DNA of 64,000 nucleotides from Motacilla alba alba (lineage: Eukaryota > Chordata > Aves > Passeriformes > Motacillidae), in the NCBI RefSeq assembly GCF_015832195.1, contig NC_052019.1, positions 42,535,016 through 42,599,015 of the forward strand, read 5' to 3'. The notes beneath the pieces were generated by a model. The model saw only the letters and a list, made by a program, of their open reading frames with translations. It did no database searches and had not been told where the DNA came from. Each line of letters starts with the position of its first letter. The first letter of the stretch is position 1. Of the stretch, positions 1-10,260 are shown piece by piece. The position numbers and the translations under genes are program-made.

Positions 1-3000
1 CACAGCCAGATAGCAGGCTATCCTCATTTTAAATGGCTTAGTTCCTCTTTTAAATGGCTTAGCATCTGCCAGGCATCAGAAAACTGGGTCTGTGTCATTA
101 CACTGTGCTCACCCTTAACACTAGCCACCTTACCATTTCTCCTCTTCACTTTTCACCAAGCAACAATGAAGCAAACTTCCCAATCTACAGTGCAGCCACA
201 GCACATCTCAACTGTGCAACAAAAAAAAAACCAAAATAGTATTCTCAAACTACAAGAGACTACAGGGGGAAAGAAGGCAAGACCTCCTGAAAGTTAAAAT
301 GCAGTTCCCAACAGTCTACCTATGAGAAGAAAAAAGTTCCCTTCTTCCTAACGCTATGCTGAATATAGGGCAGGTGCTTATCTCGTGTTGGAAAGCCCCT
401 GAAAGCGCCCCCCTTGTGTCACACAAGTCTCAAGGGCCTGAGCTGACAGCTACTGCATAATCTGCATGGCCATCCAGCCCCAAGTCCTATCAGCACCATC
501 CAGAAGCTCAGCTGGGAGTCTGGAGAAGCCTTTTAAAAGCCCAAAGAGGAACACAATTCCCACTCCAAGCCTGTCTCAGACTTTCACACAAATTGTGCGT
601 CTTCAGACAAACCCTGCTTTGAAGTAGGTGACTCTGTACATCTAATTTGTGCTCAGCCGATGGGCTCGTTAATGACACACTGCAGTGCCGCGTATCTCTG
701 ATGAATATATGAAAGATCAAGGTCTTCATCAGCTTTCCAAATCAGTAGAACAATTAACCTGATTAGCCCCTGAGCTGCACTGAAGAACAGAAACCGAAGA
801 CAAGCTACTACTACTTGGGAAAAGAAAAAAAAAAATCTTTCAGACCTGAGCAGAGCCTTTTTATGAAAACTCAGGCAGCAGCTCTGTATTTGTCCAGTGT
901 CTATAACAACCATGATACAGTAAATACTGCTGTATCTTTCTCTAAAATTCAAGCACCTGACACAATGTCACAGTGAAGTGAAACAAGTTATTGTAATCTC
1001 CTTAGAATATGCAACCAAACTGAAACATTCTCAAGGTGTTCCTCAAAGGAAACATTTTGCTCATCTCCTACATGCGACACACAGGAACAGTAGAAAACCC
1101 GTCACATCAGTCAAGCACTGCACTGACACCAAAATAAAGTTTGGTACACACTGACTTTGATGACCTACTGTCATTTTCAGTTGTGATAACAAGAACTACA
1201 ACTTAACCTTCATTACGTCATTTTAAGGTAGTCCCTCCCTCCGAACTGAAGGGAAAAGCGCTCTGCAGATACCCAAGCTGCCTCCCCCTGCCTTCAGATG
1301 CTCCCAGTAACCACCTACATGGTTTCTGACAGACAGAAACACACAACTACGACTCTCTGATACCTCTTTTAAGTGGTGGAGGCCACGAACAACAATTGTT
1401 ATTTGTGTTTCTTTCCTACACTTGTATGTGTATGCTATGTTTAAAACATAACTAACTGCCTTTCAGTTTTGCACTGAAGTGCTACAACCTGGCTGTAAAT
1501 ATCTGGAGCTTTTTCAGCCTTTAGTGGTGAATGGCTTGGGTGTCAAGTCTCACATAAAGGAGCTTTTCTCTCAAACATTTTACTTGATTATGTATTAACA
1601 AGTTGCAAACAAACATGCAAAAGCACAAAATTATAAGGGGTCTATAAAAACCACAACTGCTCTAATCAAGTCTCTCACACTCAAGATTTTCCATGTCAAA
1701 ATTCCACTGGTTTTCAAAGAAAAATCCAGCTGCCCATCCCAGGGCATTTGCTATAAAAGGGAGGTTAAGAGTAAGGAGCAGGTCAGTGGGTGCCCCGTGG
1801 TTACCCCACACTTCACACCACCTTCAACAAGAAAGAAGAAACGGGCACAAGGGAATACAGCCACCGCATCCGACTGGGAAAAACCAGCTGGTCTCAGAGC
1901 TAAAAAGGGAATCCAGGAAGAAACATTGAAATGCTGGAGGAAGCAGCAGACCAGTGGAAGACAGTCAGCAGGCTAGATACAGCCAGCTCCCCCTCAGCAC
2001 CGGCGCACGAGCCCACGCACACCGTCACCAACTGCAGCGCTCCGGGCACCCTTCGGGCTCGGCTGCGGAGCAAGAGCAGTAGGTGAGCCATCCCCAAACA
2101 GCTCTGCATGCTTCAGAGGAAGCTGGAATCAAAAGCCCACAAGCACTAGGGGAGGAGAAAAAAGGAAAAGCACAAATTTGTGTAAGAGGGAAGCTGGGAG
2201 GGGGCACACGAGAAGCACAAACAATGAAAGGGAAGCAAGAGGAAACAGAAGGTAGAACAACCAAGCGGGGTGGAGGCATGGGGGCCCTGGGCGGCTGCGC
2301 TCCAGCATGCAAATTCATGCAGTTCACGTAGACAAAGCGATGCTGTGAAAGGCCTAGAAAGCAACTACAAATATTAAAACACTTTGTTTCCCCTCCCTCA
2401 CCCCTTAATGTGATGTCTTTATTCGCTACACAGTCCTGGAACAAAAGCATGTGCAGGCAACCGGATGGCTGAATGGGTTAGCAATCCACCCAACTTTCAT
2501 CCTCAAATTCTGCAGGCAGCAAGGAATGCTCAAAACTGCTCTGTCACAGGCAGGCAGTTGATGATGCATGGAAAATAAGATAATAGTGTAAAGCCATGAC
2601 AGAAAGAGAAAAACATCCATCAGACAGCATTGGTAACCCGCCAGAAAAAGGCTAAAGGGCTGGCAGACAGGGCAACCTAATCCATTTTCCTGCTGAGAGC
2701 AGTTGGACAGAGGTGCTTTGGCAGAGGAATATGCACAGTTCCTTCCCTGGATTTTTCACTTCTGCAAGGGAAATCCTCATTGGTGCCACAGTCCCTCCAA
2801 AAATAAGCAGGAACACCAAAATCAAGGGGCCAGAACAATCCTCTTCCCGAAGAGGGACTCCTCATCAAGATACATCTTCAAACATGTGAATGAAGCAACT
2901 CTTGGATATTTCCTACCAGACAACATTCATTAACCACTCAAAAGCACAGAGGTTCTTCCTGTTACTACACCCTCACCATCACATCACCACTGCTGTGATA

Positions 3001-5157
3001 CATCAACACTGGGCAAACAACCCTCATCAAGGGTTTAACCAAGAAATTCTATTCTTGCAAGAAAGAGAACATGGAAAACCTCCCTGTAGTAGCAGTAGGT
3101 CAGACCATTTTTTTAAAGTGAAATGTGATCAACAAGCAGTAAACCTCTTGCACGTTTGAGCATCTCTCTAACAAAGGGCAGTCAGATGTTAACAGATGTA
3201 GCGACTTTCCGCATCTCAGGAACCGATGCTGGCTTCTCCACTGATGCCCCTCACCATCCCAGCAGTCACCCAGGAGGGCAACAATGCTGACATGTCTTTA
3301 GGACCTCACAAACACCAGAGGACTATGGCTGGATGGGCAATCCTCGACTCTTTGGGCACCCAGGGAAAAGCCATGACCAGCCACGGCACATCAGTGCCAC
3401 CACTCCATAAAACTGGTGCTGAAAGGGTCCCTCACCATATCCGCAGGGACTTAGAGAAGCCTCTTTTCCTCTTCACCACCACAAATGGAAAAGGTGGTTT
3501 CAAATGTGGCCACAGGGCCAAAGCCCAACAAGGGCTGGGTAAAGCCCAAGTCCACATGGAAACAAAAGAGCAAGCATCAAGGTCAGGCCTGTAACCAAAT
3601 TTTGGTCTTAAAACCTGTTTGAGGAAGCCAGTCGTTTTGTTCAGCTTGAGTAGTCACTCATGCATCAGATGCTGCTGCAGTCCTCAAGCTCAGAGGGGAA
3701 AACCCATGCAAACCAGTCAATGCACCACTACTACTCAGAGACCAGCTCATCTGACTTTTAACCTCTTAAATCAGCAAGCCTATTGCAATTTACTTCTCAC
3801 TCTGTCAGAACTGAAGCCAGAAGACTTCTTTCTTTCCTGCATACCTAACATAGCCTTTACAGAAATGATGAAGAAACAGCAGCCTCAGCTTTGTCTCCAC
3901 TGCTGCAAGAACTGAGCAAGACCATATGCTCAACTATGCCAAATTCATGGGTCATTCATGCCTGGCTTTTCTTTAGCCAAGCTAAAGCATATTTTTATGA
4001 GGATGCTCAAAAACAAAGTGTTTTCCAATAGGACCTAATCTCCTCAGGAAGTAAACATCACGTCATCATCACTCAATTGCAGCTTCGCTATGAGAAGCAA
4101 CTATAAATGACTACATTACACAGTTCCACATCTAATGCATCTTAATATCTTCACTGTAAAGAACGCAGATGCAAAAGGCTGAGCTCCTCAAGCATCTCTG
4201 CACAGCAACTCTACTCCTCCCCACCTCCCCTTAGCTACAACCACATCTGCAACAGGCAAAATCTCAACAACACAACAAATGTATCTTATAAAATTATTTG
4301 GACATACAATAGATAACACTTTTGTAACACCACAGTACAAAATGCTGGGTCCTGGGAAGCAGCATCAATTGTTAGCTAGCTAAGAAACAGCACTTTTGCT
4401 ATTTTTCCTTACATTAATGGGTGTCAGTGGCTGAGCACTAAACAGAGAATGATATATGGGCTTAAGACAAATAAATCACCCGCTTTTGCCCCTCATATAA
4501 GATGATGTCCCTAAGGACTGCTTCTTCCCGTTTATGAGCCTGGTGCCTCGAAGTCTAGAAGGCCGAGCTCACCATATGGCAGAGTCCATCAGTGTGAGTT
4601 AAATAACTGCCTCAAATGCCATAAACTCCAGACCTCGGTTCCAGCGCCCCTCCTCGCTCACCAGCCGCGGGCATTGTACCATATTGGTTCCCCTCGCCAA
4701 CACAGAATTTATCACATCTTGTTACTGCCCAACGAAAGCGGCTAAACAAGACAAAAAAAAATGCGCTAGAATGAGAGGAACGGCACCATAAACGATGTGT
4801 CATTTGAGGGGGGAAAAATGGCTTCACCTGAGCAGGCCTGAGATATAAATATATGCATATTCACGACAGGCACGTTTAGTGCGTTCCGACCACACATGCA
4901 CTCGTTTAAAATAAATAAATAAATAAACGGGGGGGAGGCGGGGGGGAGAGACCCCAAACAGAAAATAAACGAAGCCCAACAACCACGCCGCTGGCGCAGG
5001 CTGGGGGGGCCGCGGGGCTGGGGCTGCGCCGTGACAGCAGCGGGCGAGGCCGCCCCCGCCCCGCCGGCCCCGCGCCCGCCCCCCGGGCCCAGCGCGCCCG
5101 CACACCCCCGCAACGGCCCCGGGCCCTCCGCCGCCCCCACCCCCCGCGCCCCCTCAC
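1..5157 (-). other. TMEM131L: TMEM131L intron 2 (partial, at least 5.16 kb)
   Basis: After the exon 2 donor at 5152-5157, no further TMEM131L exon can be recognised down to position 1. The content is ordinary AT-rich DNA with short open frames only. Two things stand out: a small CpG-rich patch at about 1985-2075, and a partly symmetric site with a perfect octamer (ATGCAAAT) at 2305-2320. I see no clear interspersed repeat here, though diverged ones could be missed by eye. Confidence 0.75.
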
Positions 5158-5662
5158 CTGGGCGGGCAGCAGGAGCTCCCCCTCCTCGGCTTGCCACAGC
5201 TCCACCACGCCGGGGATGGGCTCGATGGCTGCGGGGGCAGAGAGAGAAAACGCGGATGGGCAGGGGGCGGGCGGCCGGAGCCCGCAGGCGGCGGCCCGGG
5301 GCTCCCCGCGCCGCGGCGGGCCGGCAGAGACGCGTGGCCCGGCGGGTGCCGCGGGGCCGGGAGGAAGGGAACTGGAGTCGGGGGAAGAGGTGAGCCTCGT
5401 CCCGGCTCCCTTTGTGTCCCCGGGCTGCCACCGCGGCAGCCGCCCGAGGGACGGCGACGGGGGCGGCGGCTCCGCTCTCAAGCCCGGAGCGGGCAGTGCC
5501 GGCATCCCCGCCCCGCTGTGCCCCGCCGGTGCTCTCACCTTGTCCCTGCGCCTCCCCGGGCCGAAAGCAGGGCAGGAGGACGTGGAAGACGCCGAGCAGG
5601 AGGTTCATGGCCGCGGCCGCGCGGCAGTAGCCGCCGTGCTGCGGGAAGCGCAGCCCCGCCAT
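1..5662 (-). CDS. TMEM131L: TMEM131L gene, 5' part (coding exons 1 and 2, partial gene)
   Basis: Transmembrane protein 131-like is a large (about 1,600 residues in mammals) single-pass membrane protein with a signal peptide and a long lumenal/extracellular region. It has been linked to negative control of canonical Wnt signalling in thymocytes, and its paralogue TMEM131 to collagen secretion. Only the first 65 residues lie in this window, in exons at 5539-5662 and 5158-5228. Both match the family start as I remember it, including [27 protein letters not shown]. Splice sites are canonical (GT/AG) and phases agree (1 then 0). No later TMEM131L exon is recognisable between 1 and 5157, so intron 2 runs out of the window to the left. 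MND1 lies upstream on the same strand, as in human. Confidence 0.92.
4908..4927. repeat. (AAAT)5 microsatellite at the CpG island edge
   Basis: Five perfect AAAT units are followed directly by two G7 runs separated by a short spacer (4929-4946). It marks the abrupt change from AT-rich DNA to the CpG island. Confidence 0.9.
5158..5228 (-). CDS. TMEM131L: TMEM131L coding exon 2
   Basis: This is a 71-nt exon completing codon 42 and encoding residues 43-65 ([20 protein letters not shown] then PAQ). The acceptor is CCCCCGCAG and the donor is GTGAGG. The segment [15 protein letters not shown] is strongly conserved in the family and follows the signal peptide, so it forms the start of the mature lumenal/extracellular chain. 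The exon ends in phase 0. It lies in the same CpG island as exon 1, only 310 bp downstream. Confidence 0.92.
5229..5538 (-). other. TMEM131L: TMEM131L intron 1 (310 bp)
   Basis: The intron is bounded by donor GTGAGA and acceptor CCCCCGCAG on the minus strand. It is short, very GC-rich and lies wholly inside the CpG island. Long open frames read through it on both strands, but they are by-products of the high GC content. Splicing it out joins codon 42 correctly (G + CC = Ala). Confidence 0.85.
5539..5662 (-). CDS. TMEM131L: TMEM131L coding exon 1 (start codon, signal peptide)
   Basis: The exon holds 41 codons plus one base. Translation begins [13 protein letters not shown] and continues through a hydrophobic core ([15 protein letters not shown], about residues 18-32) to a Gly/Gln-rich end (EAQGQ). 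This is a typical secretory signal peptide with likely cleavage near residue 38-41. The start at 5660-5662 was chosen because it matches the family N-terminus and has a good Kozak context (G at -3, G at +4). The frame stays open upstream with two more in-frame ATGs (5786-5788 and 5837-5839), so a longer N-terminus cannot be excluded from sequence alone. The donor immediately after the exon is GTGAGA (5533-5538). Confidence 0.92.
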
Positions 5663-6127
5663 GCCGAGCCGCGCCGCGCCGAGCTGCGGCTGGGGCGGGG
5701 CGGGCGGCGGCGGGGGCGGCTCCGCGGGCACCGGGCACCGCCCCCGCCCGCAGCGCGGCTGCGCCCGCCCCGCCCCAGCCGCGCACATGGCCCGGCGGCC
5801 GCGCCGCTCCCGCAGGCGCCCGAGCCGAGTCCCCCGCAAAGCAGGAGGGAGGCGTTGTGGGAAAGCCGGATCGGTTTTGTGTAGCTCGGCCGTGCGGTCG
5901 GACCGCGAGCTGCCCTACATCCCGCCCGCTTACGCCCGTGTGGGATGTCACCGCGCCGGGGCCCGGGGCTCCCCGGTGATTTTTAGAAACAAAAAAAGCA
6001 TGAAAAGTGCGAAGGGAAGAAACCAGGAGGCCGCGCGAAGGGGGAGGGGAGAGCGCAGCGAGGAAGGCGGGGGCGCGTGGTAGGGGGGAAGGCAATCAAA
6101 GTCTCCCCGATCTGGTGGTCCTATTGC

Positions 6128-6278
6128 ACATCACACAGGATCGTTAGGACCGGAAGGAATCTCTGCACATCATCGAGTCGACCCCCTGCCAAGGCAGGGT
6201 CATCTGGAGCAGGTGACACAGGAATTACTCCAGATGGGTTTTGAAGGTCTCTAGAGAGGGCAGCCTCTTCCAGTGCCA
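6128..6278 (-). mobile_element. CR1 LINE, 3'-end fragment
   Basis: The sequence reads as the antisense of the avian CR1 3' region. It has the hallmark order 'ggaccggaaggaa', 'atcatcgagtc', 'accccctgccaaggcagggt', 'ctggagcaggtgacacagga', then 'gggttttgaaggtctc'. The element therefore lies on the minus strand and is heavily 5'-truncated, as most CR1 copies are. The far end merges into unique sequence. Confidence 0.85.
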
Positions 6279-7808
6279 CCAATCCGGTTAATCTGCCTCT
6301 GTGTTCCTTGGCTGCTTGGCAGCACTGTATGTTGCGGGTCGCTGCTGCTGTTCTTAAGCAACAGCATTTTGGTCTTAAGCAACTCTTCAGGTGCCTGTTG
6401 GATCTCTCAAGGAATTACACGGTGTTTGCAGAGTGTAGAACAGAGCCCAGAGATAGTTGTGAGGGTCACACAGTTGTAACATACCCCTCTAATTGCATTT
6501 TTAAATGCTTAAAATAGTCCCTTCTGCTAAAAAAAAAAAAAGAAAAAAAAAAAGCCCCCTCAGATGCCTTAATTACAGGAAAAAATGGTTGTTAAACTAG
6601 TTCTGCAAACCTCAAGGAGAAAAATAAATACTCTGCTAACAAGGTTTGCGCAGGGCCCAGATTGCATCTGGTTCTCCCCTTACCAATCACACATAGTAAC
6701 TCACACAAACACTGGCAGCATGGGACTCGGTCAGCAAAAGCTCATAAATAAAGCCAAAGAAATGACAAAAACCATTTTTAGCCCTGCACTGAGACAACAC
6801 ATGAGGACATTTGGGACCTTGGTCCCCAGTGGCAGTGGGTTGCCTGCCCAATGCCCTTTCTGCTCAGTGCTTGGAATAGCTTTTCCCACCCAGAGGCTAT
6901 TCAGGTTTGACTGGAGATGCAGGTGGGTCTCCGCAAAAGAAGTGCCCACTCCCTTCCTAAAGGAGAAGACTTTGGCATTTGATGTTGGACAACCACCAAA
7001 GTATAGCCAGCAATGCAGCCTTGTCTCCTGCCCATATCCTCCTCTTTCTGTCTTCTCCTTCCTCTTTTTCCTGCTCCCTAATGGTTAGACAGCTCTTTTG
7101 TTTGCCATGCTGTCCCCCTGTGTCTTTAATCTCATTGCCTGGGCTTTCCCACATATGGGCAGAGGAACACTGCGGCACCCCTCCACCTGTGCCCCAAAAC
7201 ACCTCAGGGCTTGCAGGGAAACACAGCCTTTCAAAATAGGAATGGTTGGATGATTCTGTGTTGGCAAACATGTCTATGCTTGGACAGGTGCCTGAATACC
7301 TGCTTTAGAGAAAAAGAGAGTTCTAATGGCATAAACCTTATATGACAACCCCTCCCAGGGGCTGCCTGGCACCATGAAGATGCTGTGCATTCAGTAGGGA
7401 ACATTTCCCACCACTTCTGCAACTGGTTCCAGTCGGAGTACCCATTAGAGCTGTAGACTAATATTATTTTAACCTACTAGCTTTTTCTTGATGAGTTTTT
7501 AAAATGTTGTGCCAGCACGAGCTGATGATTTTTTGCCTGTCTGAAAGTCAACTCCATTTTCAGTGCCTGCAGGAAGGGGTCTGACTGGACATAGGTAGGG
7601 GTTTAAAGGGGAACTCCTAGACACTCAGATGCAATGAGCAGGACAGGGAGGAAATCAGGGCCGCGATGCAGATGTTGCGATCACATGGGGAGATACTTAT
7701 TGTGTAACAGGCATCAGATGGGAGCAGGCCATCCTAATTACATTGCTGCTTTTGTGCCTCTGTGCATCCCTTTACCAGCAAAATATGCCCGAGACTGTTC
7801 CTCATGTG

Positions 7809-7830
7809 TGAGATGAGATGAGATGAGATG
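7809..7830. repeat. (TGAGA)n pentanucleotide microsatellite
   Basis: Just over four perfect TGAGA units. Short, but perfect, so possibly polymorphic. Confidence 0.85.
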
Positions 7831-8919
7831 TACCTGATTCCATATACAGGGAAATGCTCCATTTTATTTAGAGCAACCTCACTCCTCTAGTCTGACTGCA
7901 GACCCATGGGTGAGAAGGAGCTCGGTGTGAAAGGGGAAACAAAGGCTGCCTGGCAAGTCCCTGCCAGCCCTCTTTGATGGGCTACCATGGTACTTTTCTA
8001 TTCCTCAGAAAATACTGACTAATATGGAGCAAATGCATTCACCCCACTCACTGGGCAAAGAAAACAACTGCTAAAACATTTGGATGAGGAACTTGTTGGA
8101 TGATGCACTGGAGGGGCATGGTCCAGCTTGTGAACCTGGTGCAGCACCCCTGCTATCTGCAAACATGACAGTGCTCTTCAAAGCTCACAGACCTATTGAT
8201 GATGCTGTTTTCCAGCTAAAGAAGATTTTTTTTCAGGCTGTAGACATACTTAGTATTCATGCAAAACAAATCCCTGCGCTGTCATACTTTAAAACCTTTT
8301 ACTTATTTTTTCAGGAGTAGGATATGCTGCTGAAATATTTATTTTTACTGTTTGTCTTGCCCTTGAACTACAAGGAAAAGGAGATGAGTTTTACCTACAG
8401 CAGTCTGGAAATACTGCTGTAAACTTCTGCAAATTATAAAGCACACAGAAATTAATCCAGCCCTAAATGCCATTACAAATCCCCATTACTTGCAGCATGG
8501 GAATAGTTACTTGCCTTTCAAAAAAGATGTGAGACTTTACAGAAACACTAAGTAAAATTAATTTCTGGGGGAACTGAGCCCAGCAGAAGACTTTATAGTA
8601 TGCAATCATATAATCTGCAGCCATGTATTGCACCATATGCAGTCAATGCTCCACATAAGTTGAGCATACTTAGGTATTTCAATTAGGTGCAGTTTGAGAG
8701 ACAGTATGCACTGAAGGTGGTATATTTTTCTTTTAAAAGCCCCAAGAAAGTGGTCAGCTCACTCTGGAGTGTTCCTTCACCTTGCCATCCCCAGCAAGGA
8801 AACTAGCAGGGACAAGCCCCACTGGCATGAGCTGATATACCCATCCTGGGGTCTGCATCAGGCTGCAGTGGAGCTCAGGGCCTGTCCTCCTCCCCAGTGG
8901 CCTCCCTCCCGTGCCAAGC

Positions 8920-9970
8920 TCCTCTTTATCAGCCCCGTGGCTACACATCCCCACCCCCGGGGCCAGCCCTATCAGCAAGTGCAGCACTGGGCAGTTCCCC
9001 CTGATAAGGCTACAAATCCCAAAGAGAGATTGAGAGGTGATAATGCCTTGCCTCGGGTCATCTCCTCGCCCAGCTAGCTCGTTCCTCCCCGAAGGGCAGC
9101 CTTTCTCCAAAAACCCGCTGCTGGGCGACCAGACCGTCCACCAAGGGCTCAGTCCCGCGCAAGGACAGCCAGGTCCTTCAAACCTGAGCACACACCTATG
9201 TGCTTCCCAAAGACCAGCTCATGGGTGAATGCACAGGGAGGGGGAAAAAAAATTAGCGAGAGAGGACCTGGCAGGGTACAGCCATAAAAGTCTGCTCGGT
9301 TGCCCGCAGGACAGCTGAAGATAAGCAGCCCTCCCTTTGCTCCCTGGCATTGGCCCCGCCGCCTCGCTTAGCCAGCCGGCGTTCTGGGAGCAGGCACTCT
9401 CCCTCCATCTCAATGTTTGTGTAACTCCCAGCAGAGCGGGGCTGCGATCTCTGCCGGGGCCCCTCTGCATCATTAGAATAATAAAACAGGACGGGAACAA
9501 GAGTTTCTCTCTTCCTTCTGGTGACAATTACTGTCATGCGCTCCACCGCTGCACGCTCCCCCCGCCCCCCATTCCTAGCGAAGATTCTTCGCGAAGATTG
9601 TGAGTGCAGCTCGAGCTGGGCTGAGCCTAATTCTTTTAAAGACTAATTCAGCCTGATAAGAGCGTCTGGGACAAAGCCTGCCCTGGCAGCGTAATTAAAG
9701 AAGTACAAATTGTTTCTAAAACCACACGCTGGCAGAATTTTTACAATTAATGACCAGTTGTCTCTGCTGGGGCTTGTCAGGGAGGAATCGCTCTCGTCTT
9801 ACGCGTCCGATCTGGGTCAGCAGCCCATCCATCGCCTCTTTGAGGACGGGAAAGCGAGCAGGCAGCGGCACTGCCCCAATAAGCTGTTAATGACACCGCA
9901 CTCATTACTGTGGATAACAAACATCTTGTTTCTAAGCAGAATTTTTGCCAGCTCGCTTTGACTTTCTAGG
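8920..9970. promoter_or_regulatory. Candidate distal cis-regulatory element (unproven)
   Basis: This stretch is more GC-balanced and information-rich than its surroundings. It carries six WGATAR (GATA-factor type) sites at 8926-8931, 8969-8974, 9002-9007, 9038-9043, 9319-9324 and 9654-9659. Chance would give about 1.4 in the 734 bp they span. From about 9630 to 9905 there are also many TAAT/ATTA homeodomain cores, including TAATTA-type clusters. A perfect 12-bp palindrome lies at 9586-9597. It sits about 3-4 kb upstream of TMEM131L. The function is inferred only from motif density; no conservation test was possible. Confidence 0.35.
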
Positions 9971-10215
9971 CTGTGATTGAACACAGACAGAAAAATAGGG
10001 TGCTTACCTGGCCTACTTTTTTTCATTTTCCCTCTTCTCATGCATTTTTGACTGAAAAAATCTGCATGGTAAAAGAAGCATCTATATGATCACACAGAAG
10101 CCAACATAGGACAATATTAAGTTATTTTAATGGTGCAACTTCTGAAATATTGACAAGAAAAGTAGTATGATTAAGTGATCTATTAAAAAAAAAAAAGCTT
10201 GCTCTGTAATCTCAA

Positions 10216-10260
10216 GTTTACATATATCTATTTATTTATTTTTTTATTTATATATATCTT
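10216..10260. repeat. AT-rich low-complexity tract
   Basis: A run of TATATA, TATTTATTTATTT and TTTATATATATC. Simple AT-rich sequence with no coding content. Confidence 0.8.

Larger units (their letters stand above)
4925..6085 (-). promoter_or_regulatory. TMEM131L: CpG island and promoter region of TMEM131L
   Basis: This roughly 1.15-kb block of very high G+C and dense CpG stands out from its AT-rich surroundings and contains TMEM131L exons 1 and 2. GC-box (Sp1/KLF-type) sequences are abundant, for example near 5050-5085, 5692-5704 and 5766-5776. I see no convincing TATA box, as expected for a dispersed CpG-island promoter. The transcription start is inferred to lie upstream of 5662, probably within about 5.70-5.95 kb. 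The left edge is marked by an (AAAT)5 run at 4908-4927 followed by G-runs. Confidence 0.8.

Noticed and set aside
3226..3594. A 122-codon plus-strand frame in TMEM131L intron 2
   Set aside because: Looked at as a possible antisense gene. No family resemblance and no signal of coding bias.
4766..5839. A 357-codon minus-strand open frame over the CpG island
   Set aside because: Only the TMEM131L exon 1 stretch inside it is real. The rest is 5' UTR and intron held open by high GC content, with clear splice sites interrupting it; exon 2 is read in a different frame.
5191..5979. A 262-codon plus-strand open frame over the CpG island (and a 222-codon one overlapping it)
   Set aside because: Antisense to TMEM131L exons, extreme Arg/Gly/Ala/Pro composition and no domain. 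Typical of GC-rich shadow frames.
6585..7088. A 167-codon plus-strand open frame upstream of TMEM131L
   Set aside because: No recognisable domain, ordinary intergenic composition, overlapping frames on the other strand, and no supporting splice or promoter structure.
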